Part shown: piece by piece, positions 6,128-9,641 of the stretch
How positions within the stretch are numbered: the first letter of the stretch is position 1
How the letters are laid out: each line of letters starts with the position of its first letter
Assembly (NCBI GenBank): GCA_018334615.1
Contig: JAGXLP010000042.1
Coordinates: forward strand, 1-9,641
Reading direction: 5' to 3'
Origin: Candidatus Bipolaricaulota bacterium
GTDB lineage: Bacteria > Bipolaricaulota > Bipolaricaulia > M55B111
DNA: 9,641 nucleotides
Position numbers and translations under genes: made by a program
Notes under the pieces: model-generated
Databases searched by the model: none
Told to the model about the DNA's origin: nothing
What the model saw: only the letters and a program-made list of their open reading frames with translations

Positions 6128-8284
6128 TTGCGTAAACTAAAACCAAAATCAATTATGAAACGCGGCGATTATAAAGGATTATTACTCATCTTGCTCCTGT
6201 CTGCCTCTGTCCTTTTTCTCTCATATCCATATCTCCCTTCGGGCCCTATAACCCATTCCGCCGAATACACAAATGTCTCGAATGAGCTGGTTGGTGCCGT
6301 AGAAGCCATGAAGGAGGAGAATTATAGTGCGGCGCTGGAGGTCCTATCTGATTATCCCGAAGATAAGCCCCTATCATCCTATGTTCGTTACCTTCAGGCA
6401 AAGGCTCTTGTGGGCCTGAAGGATTATTCCGGAGCGCTCAAAGTTCTGGAGGGGATCGAGGCCGGGGGTGGCAGAGGGCCTACGGAGTTCGAAAAGTATT
6501 TTCTGAAAACCAGAATCCTCTTCTCGCTGGAACGCTACGAGGGTGCCCGGACAAGCGCGCAGATGTCACATCAGTTCGTGGACACGTCAACCGATAAGAG
6601 GAAGCTTCTCGATTTACAGCTTTCGCTTGCCCTCCAGCGGGAGAGGTTCAGTGCTGCTCTGGAGAAAGCAATAGAGTTGATGGAGGCCACCGAGCTCAGG
6701 TTTGTAAGAAGAGATCGGGATCGCCTTTTCGATATGATGGAAGACGAAATAATTCCCGAATTAGATTTTGATAATCAACAGGACTTGGAATACCTTTATC
6801 GCTATATTGAAACCCTGGTAAATTATCGAGAGTATCGGAGAGCGAGAAGCCTGCTATTGCGGAATATGGGGAAGTGGACCGATTTTCTCAAACAGAAAGC
6901 TTACTTTCGGCTTGCCTGGTTGGACGGATTTAAGCTTGACTTCCCGGAGGAGGCTTCGTGGACCTTCAACAGGTTACTCCGTCTCGATTTAACCGCTTCG
7001 TATGAGGCCAGGGCAAGATACTACCAGGCGCTTTTTAAAGATGCCGTAGAGGAAGATTACGATTTGGTTGGCAGCCTGGTGGGAGTGAATAGAAGCTTTC
7101 CTGCTACTTATTTCGGAAAGTTAGCTGCTGCAAGGGCATTTCGTGAAGAGATTGAAGATGCCAACCTTATCCAAATGGATGAAAAGCTGGAGAGGTACAG
7201 GAACTATCTTTCACGAGCAGCCGTTAGAGATGCGACCTGGCAACTGTTTTACAGAAGTTTTTCGGAGCGCAAATTCAGGGTTGCGCTCACTTACCTGCAG
7301 GCACTGGAGTCTTATTACGACGAATTGCCACCTAGAATTCACTTCTGGCGTGAAAAGGTTAGGTACGTTAAATCCGACGCCGACCAGGAAGGTTATCTTA
7401 AAGTCGTCGCCTTCCAGAAGGATGACCCGGTTGATTATTACTCATTACTGGCCGGAGCTAAGGGTTGGTCCAGGGGTAACTTTTCGGTGAGTGATACCTG
7501 GGCCCAAAAAGAGCTGGAATTGGAACAGAAGGAAAAACAAGTTATAAACGATGACCTTTCAACTTCGAACCGGAGGATCCTCGAGTACGCTATTCAGTTA
7601 AGAATTCATGGGCTTTACCTTCCTGCTTTAACCAGATTGGAGAAGGTTAAAGGAGATCTTTCTGACGAAGATTATCTCTTCTTAAAATTCCAGTGGAAAA
7701 GGCTGGCCGGGCAATATAGAGAATCGTTAAAAGCTGCGACCGAACTCGTCGGGTGGTATTATCGTAACAATCAAAGACCACCCGTAACTGTAATTGAAGC
7801 TGCTTTTCCTCGGTATTATTCTGAAGAAGTCAGGAAAGCAGCCGGAAAGTTTGGGTTGCCGGCAGAGTTAATTTATGCAATTATTCGTCAGGAGAGCGCA
7901 TTTGACCGGGAAGCGTATTCCACCGCAAAAGCCGGGGGACTAATGCAGGTAATTCCTTCTACCGCGAGGTCGATTGCCGAGGACCTAAATATCGAGGATT
8001 TTCGTATTGAGGACTTATTTAACCCGGAGATAAATATTCCGATGGGAAGCTATTACATAGCCAAACAAATTTCCAGATGGAGTGATCCCCGACTCGGACT
8101 TGCGGCATACCATGGTGGCCCGGGCAATCTGAGGAAGTGGGAGAATGAATTTGGCTTTGCCGACGTCGACTTATTTGTCGAGAAGATCCCGCTTGGGAGC
8201 ACCAGGAATTACGTTAAAGCAGTCTATCGGAATTACCGTATGTACAGGGAATTAAATAAAACAAGCACTGCGGATGGGGGTTAA
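6128..8284 (+). CDS. slt: Soluble lytic murein transglycosylase, membrane-anchored
   Basis: This 718-residue envelope enzyme cleaves the MurNAc-GlcNAc bond of peptidoglycan to give 1,6-anhydro ends, for wall turnover or remodelling. Residues 17-36 form a hydrophobic segment with no evident signal-peptidase or lipobox site, so it is probably an uncleaved anchor. A long helical, TPR-like superhelix follows (about 45-560), as in Slt70. The C-terminal SLT domain (about 563-705) has IIRQES with catalytic E589, GGLMQVIP (603-610) and AYHGGPGN (660-667). The last is usually AYNAGPGN, so the His-Gly pair is slightly unusual. The start is TTG, chosen because AAGGGG (6117-6122) precedes it by 5 nt; the next Met (10) has no SD. 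It ends 8 nt from the convergent TPR gene. Confidence 0.95.
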   Translation: MRKLKPKSIMKRGDYKGLLLILLLSASVLFLSYPYLPSGPITHSAEYTNVSNELVGAVEAMKEENYSAALEVLSDYPEDKPLSSYVRYLQAKALVGLKDYSGALKVLEGIEAGGGRGPTEFEKYFLKTRILFSLERYEGARTSAQMSHQFVDTSTDKRKLLDLQLSLALQRERFSAALEKAIELMEATELRFVRRDRDRLFDMMEDEIIPELDFDNQQDLEYLYRYIETLVNYREYRRARSLLLRNMGKWTDFLKQKAYFRLAWLDGFKLDFPEEASWTFNRLLRLDLTASYEARARYYQALFKDAVEEDYDLVGSLVGVNRSFPATYFGKLAAARAFREEIEDANLIQMDEKLERYRNYLSRAAVRDATWQLFYRSFSERKFRVALTYLQALESYYDELPPRIHFWREKVRYVKSDADQEGYLKVVAFQKDDPVDYYSLLAGAKGWSRGNFSVSDTWAQKELELEQKEKQVINDDLSTSNRRILEYAIQLRIHGLYLPALTRLEKVKGDLSDEDYLFLKFQWKRLAGQYRESLKAATELVGWYYRNNQRPPVTVIEAAFPRYYSEEVRKAAGKFGLPAELIYAIIRQESAFDREAYSTAKAGGLMQVIPSTARSIAEDLNIEDFRIEDLFNPEINIPMGSYYIAKQISRWSDPRLGLAAYHGGPGNLRKWENEFGFADVDLFVEKIPLGSTRNYVKAVYRNYRMYRELNKTSTADGG

Positions 8285-8292
8285 GGCGGCTG

Positions 8293-8820
8293 TCAAAAGA
8301 AAAACCGTGAAGCGAGATAGATCAGAAGACCAATTCCCGCAATTCCCAGCGTGATAGTTAAGAACAACTTGAATGCAAACTTCTTGGCATAACTTCGGGC
8401 TTCGTCAGATAAATCCGGATCTTTAGGGTTCTTCATCTGAATCTTTTTGGCCTTTTTCCGTTGTTTTACGGATTTACCTATCTTCCCCAGTTTCTTGTAA
8501 ACGACCGCCAGGTTATGCTGGGCATTTACATGTTTTTCGTTCTCCTCAATTGCTCGCTCGTATGAATATTCTGCTCTATCCATATCTCCTGCATCGAAGT
8601 AAATATTGCCCAGTCGGTAATAGATTTCGTCCTTATTTACCCCTAGCTTTAATGCGTCCAGCAACAGGTCAATTCCCTTTTTGTAATTCTCCTGTTTCCG
8701 AAGATCCTTTGCCTTTTCCAGTGAACTGGATACCTTTTCTTTCCTTTCCGATAAGGATAAATTCGATCTGGAGTCTACCTCGACGTTAGTGCTTTTTTCA
8801 CTTTCTTTATGTCTTGCCAT
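8293..8820 (-). CDS. Tail-anchored TPR protein
   Basis: This 175-residue protein of unknown role has a charged N-terminus (1-30), then about three TPR helix pairs (31-63, 64-97, 98-131; for example YYRLGNIYFDAGDMDRAEYSYERAIE at 67-92), a basic linker (KKAKKIQMKNPK), and a single C-terminal membrane helix (about 151-171) with almost no tail. This predicts a cytoplasmic TPR scaffold fixed to the membrane by its C-terminus. Its ATG lies inside the end of the uracil-DNA glycosylase gene (46-nt overlap). No other ATG, GTG or TTG exists in frame near there, and only a weak GGGAG sits some 15 nt upstream, so translation probably depends on coupling. TPR scaffolds bring proteins together, but its partners are unknown. 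Confidence 0.85.
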   Translation of the reverse strand: MARHKESEKSTNVEVDSRSNLSLSERKEKVSSSLEKAKDLRKQENYKKGIDLLLDALKLGVNKDEIYYRLGNIYFDAGDMDRAEYSYERAIEENEKHVNAQHNLAVVYKKLGKIGKSVKQRKKAKKIQMKNPKDPDLSDEARSYAKKFAFKLFLTITLGIAGIGLLIYLASRFFF

Positions 8821-9377
8821 GTTTTATATTTAGGACTCCCTTTTTCTTTAGAAGGATTTCTTAAAAGATAACTCGGATGGAACATTGGAAATATCTGTAT
8901 TTCTCCCCGCCAGCTATAGAACTTCCCTCTCGTGGAAGTAATTCCTTCATCGGTTTCCAGTAGAGTCTTTGTTGCGGCATTTCCAAGAGTGACTATTATT
9001 GAAGGATTAATTTCGGCTATTTGTGCTTCGAGGTAAGGGATGCACGAGTTAACCTCGTCCGTCTTTGGTGCCCTGTTCTCCGGAGGGCGGCATTTTACCA
9101 CGTTTGTTATGTACACTTCACTTCGCTGGAAGGAGACGGAATCCAGTATTTCTGTCAACTTATTCCCCGCCCGACCGACAAAAGGTCGCCCCTGTTGGTC
9201 TTCTTGTGCTCCGGGGCCCTCGCCAACGAAAAGAACGTCTGTATTCCCATCTCCTTCGCCGGGCACGGCATTTGTCCGATTCCCCGATAACCTGCATTTA
9301 GTACAATTTCGTATCTGTTCCGCAATTTCCTCTAAATCCAATCGAAACAAACCCTTTTCGGTCGAATTATCTGCCAT
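8775..9377 (-). CDS. udg: Uracil-DNA glycosylase, family 4 (Fe-S)
   Basis: This 200-residue cytoplasmic DNA-repair enzyme removes uracil from DNA to start base excision repair. Family-4 marks (numbered from the ATG at 9377) are four Cys ligands of the 4Fe-4S cluster (C25, C28, C96, C112), motif 1 GEGPGAQED (52-60), VGRAGNKL, NVVKCRPPENRAP, and HPSYLLRNP (167-175). The frame is open to 9425, but a start there would lie inside the tRNA gene. An ATG at 9395 lacks an SD. The ATG at 9377 (MADNSTEKG) has a weak GGGTG upstream and fits the family's length of about 200. It is probably made from the same transcript as the tRNA ahead of it, and its end overlaps the TPR gene. Confidence 0.95.
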   Translation of the reverse strand: MADNSTEKGLFRLDLEEIAEQIRNCTKCRLSGNRTNAVPGEGDGNTDVLFVGEGPGAQEDQQGRPFVGRAGNKLTEILDSVSFQRSEVYITNVVKCRPPENRAPKTDEVNSCIPYLEAQIAEINPSIIVTLGNAATKTLLETDEGITSTRGKFYSWRGEIQIFPMFHPSYLLRNPSKEKGSPKYKTWQDIKKVKKALTSR

Positions 9378-9413
9378 GAGACACCCGTTTTTCATGATTG
9401 GTCGGAATCTAAA

Positions 9414-9488
9414 TGGAGCGGGCAACGGGATTCGAACCCGCGACTTACAGCATGGGAAGCTGTCGCTCTACCACTGAGCTATGCCCGC
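9414..9488 (-). tRNA. tRNA-Gly(CCC)
   Basis: A full 75-nt cloverleaf is visible: acceptor GCGGGCA/TGCCCGC, D-arm GCTC-AGTGGTA-GAGC, anticodon arm ACAGC-TTCCCAT-GCTGT, and T-arm with TTCGAAT. Counting U33 as the second T of the loop gives anticodon CCC, which reads the Gly codon GGG. The discriminator is T and the CCA end is encoded (9416-9414). The 3' end lies 36 nt before the udg start, with no terminator between. Confidence 0.97.
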
Positions 9489-9498
9489 ATTCGACAAT

Positions 9499-9527
9499 AT
9501 TATAACCACAGACGGCTGGTCTCACAA
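9499..9527 (-). promoter_or_regulatory. Promoter of tRNA-Gly and probably udg
   Basis: On the minus strand, TTGTGA (9527-9522) lies 17 nt before a perfect TATAAT (9504-9499). The start would fall near 9492, only about 4 nt before the mature tRNA end, a usual arrangement for a strong tRNA promoter. Confidence 0.78.
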
Positions 9528-9537
9528 CTCACCGACC

Positions 9538-9553
9538 GGCTATTCGTTTAGCC
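9538..9553. repeat. Small hairpin upstream of the tRNA promoter
   Basis: GGCTA (9538-9542) pairs with TAGCC (9549-9553) around a TTCGTT loop, flanked by CCGG on both sides. It may be a short terminator for a gene beyond the right edge. On the plus strand only CTTTAA follows, so the case is weak. Nothing else is recognised in 9528-9641. Confidence 0.3.
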
Positions 9554-9641
9554 CTTTAACCGGTATTGGTTCAAAATCTGTAAACGTTTTATGCCCAATG
9601 CTTTGTCCAACAATGAACGGGCTTTACATCGGCCTTAAAGT

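Noticed and set aside
9378..9425. Longer udg start at 9425 or 9395
   Set aside because: The first lies inside the tRNA gene and the second lacks an SD; family length favours 9377.
9021..9477. Plus-strand frames opposite udg and the tRNA
   Set aside because: They are antisense shadows; the peptide GNGIRTRDLQHGKL is the familiar antisense reading of a tRNA T-arm region.
9554..9641. Short frames at the right edge on either strand
   Set aside because: All minus-strand frames contain stops close to the edge, and no family features are seen on the plus strand.
1..9641. CRISPR array, prophage, toxin-antitoxin or defence genes
   Set aside because: No regularly spaced repeats and no matching protein motifs were found in any frame.

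Overview
This is an ordinary-looking bacterial chromosome segment of about 9.6 kb with roughly balanced base composition. It carries eight complete protein genes, one tRNA gene and two sizeable non-coding stretches. The lineage cannot be fixed from the window. The bacterial-type SerRS, Shine-Dalgarno (SD) sites, sigma70-like promoters, Slt and cold-shock protein all say Bacteria. Start codons include ATG, GTG and TTG. Several proteins (SerRS, Slt, the cold-shock protein) are rich in Asp and Glu, which could fit a salt-adapted host, but that is only an inference.

Layout. Positions 1-180 hold no convincing gene. They do hold a compact GC hairpin resembling the right end of an IS200/IS605 (TnpB-type) element. 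A minus-strand cold-shock gene (251-451) follows, with a clear terminator and a long predicted 5' leader whose structure reaches into the ribosome-binding site. Positions 640-990 are again non-coding. They contain a long hairpin and a near-copy of a motif found on the other side of csp. On the plus strand come a stand-alone AmmeMemoRadiSam radical SAM enzyme (amrS), a DJ-1/PfpI family protein, and then serS followed by an ATPase and a permease of a NatAB-like ABC-2 exporter. These last three are joined by 4-nt stop/start overlaps. After a 153-nt gap with its own promoter comes a large membrane-anchored soluble lytic transglycosylase (slt).

From the right edge, on the minus strand, a near-consensus promoter drives tRNA-Gly(CCC). 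It is followed without a visible terminator by a family-4 uracil-DNA glycosylase and a tail-anchored TPR protein, which ends 8 nt from the end of slt in convergent orientation.

How they work together. The window mixes translation (tRNA-Gly, SerRS), nucleic-acid care (Csp, UDG4), envelope work (Slt, ABC exporter, TPR membrane protein) and poorly understood housekeeping enzymes (AmrS, DJ-1). I found no phage, CRISPR array, toxin-antitoxin pair or clear new defence system. The observations most worth a second look are the csp leader, the possible TnpB-element remnant with its repeat pair around csp, the orphan amrS, and the tRNA-udg-TPR transcription unit.
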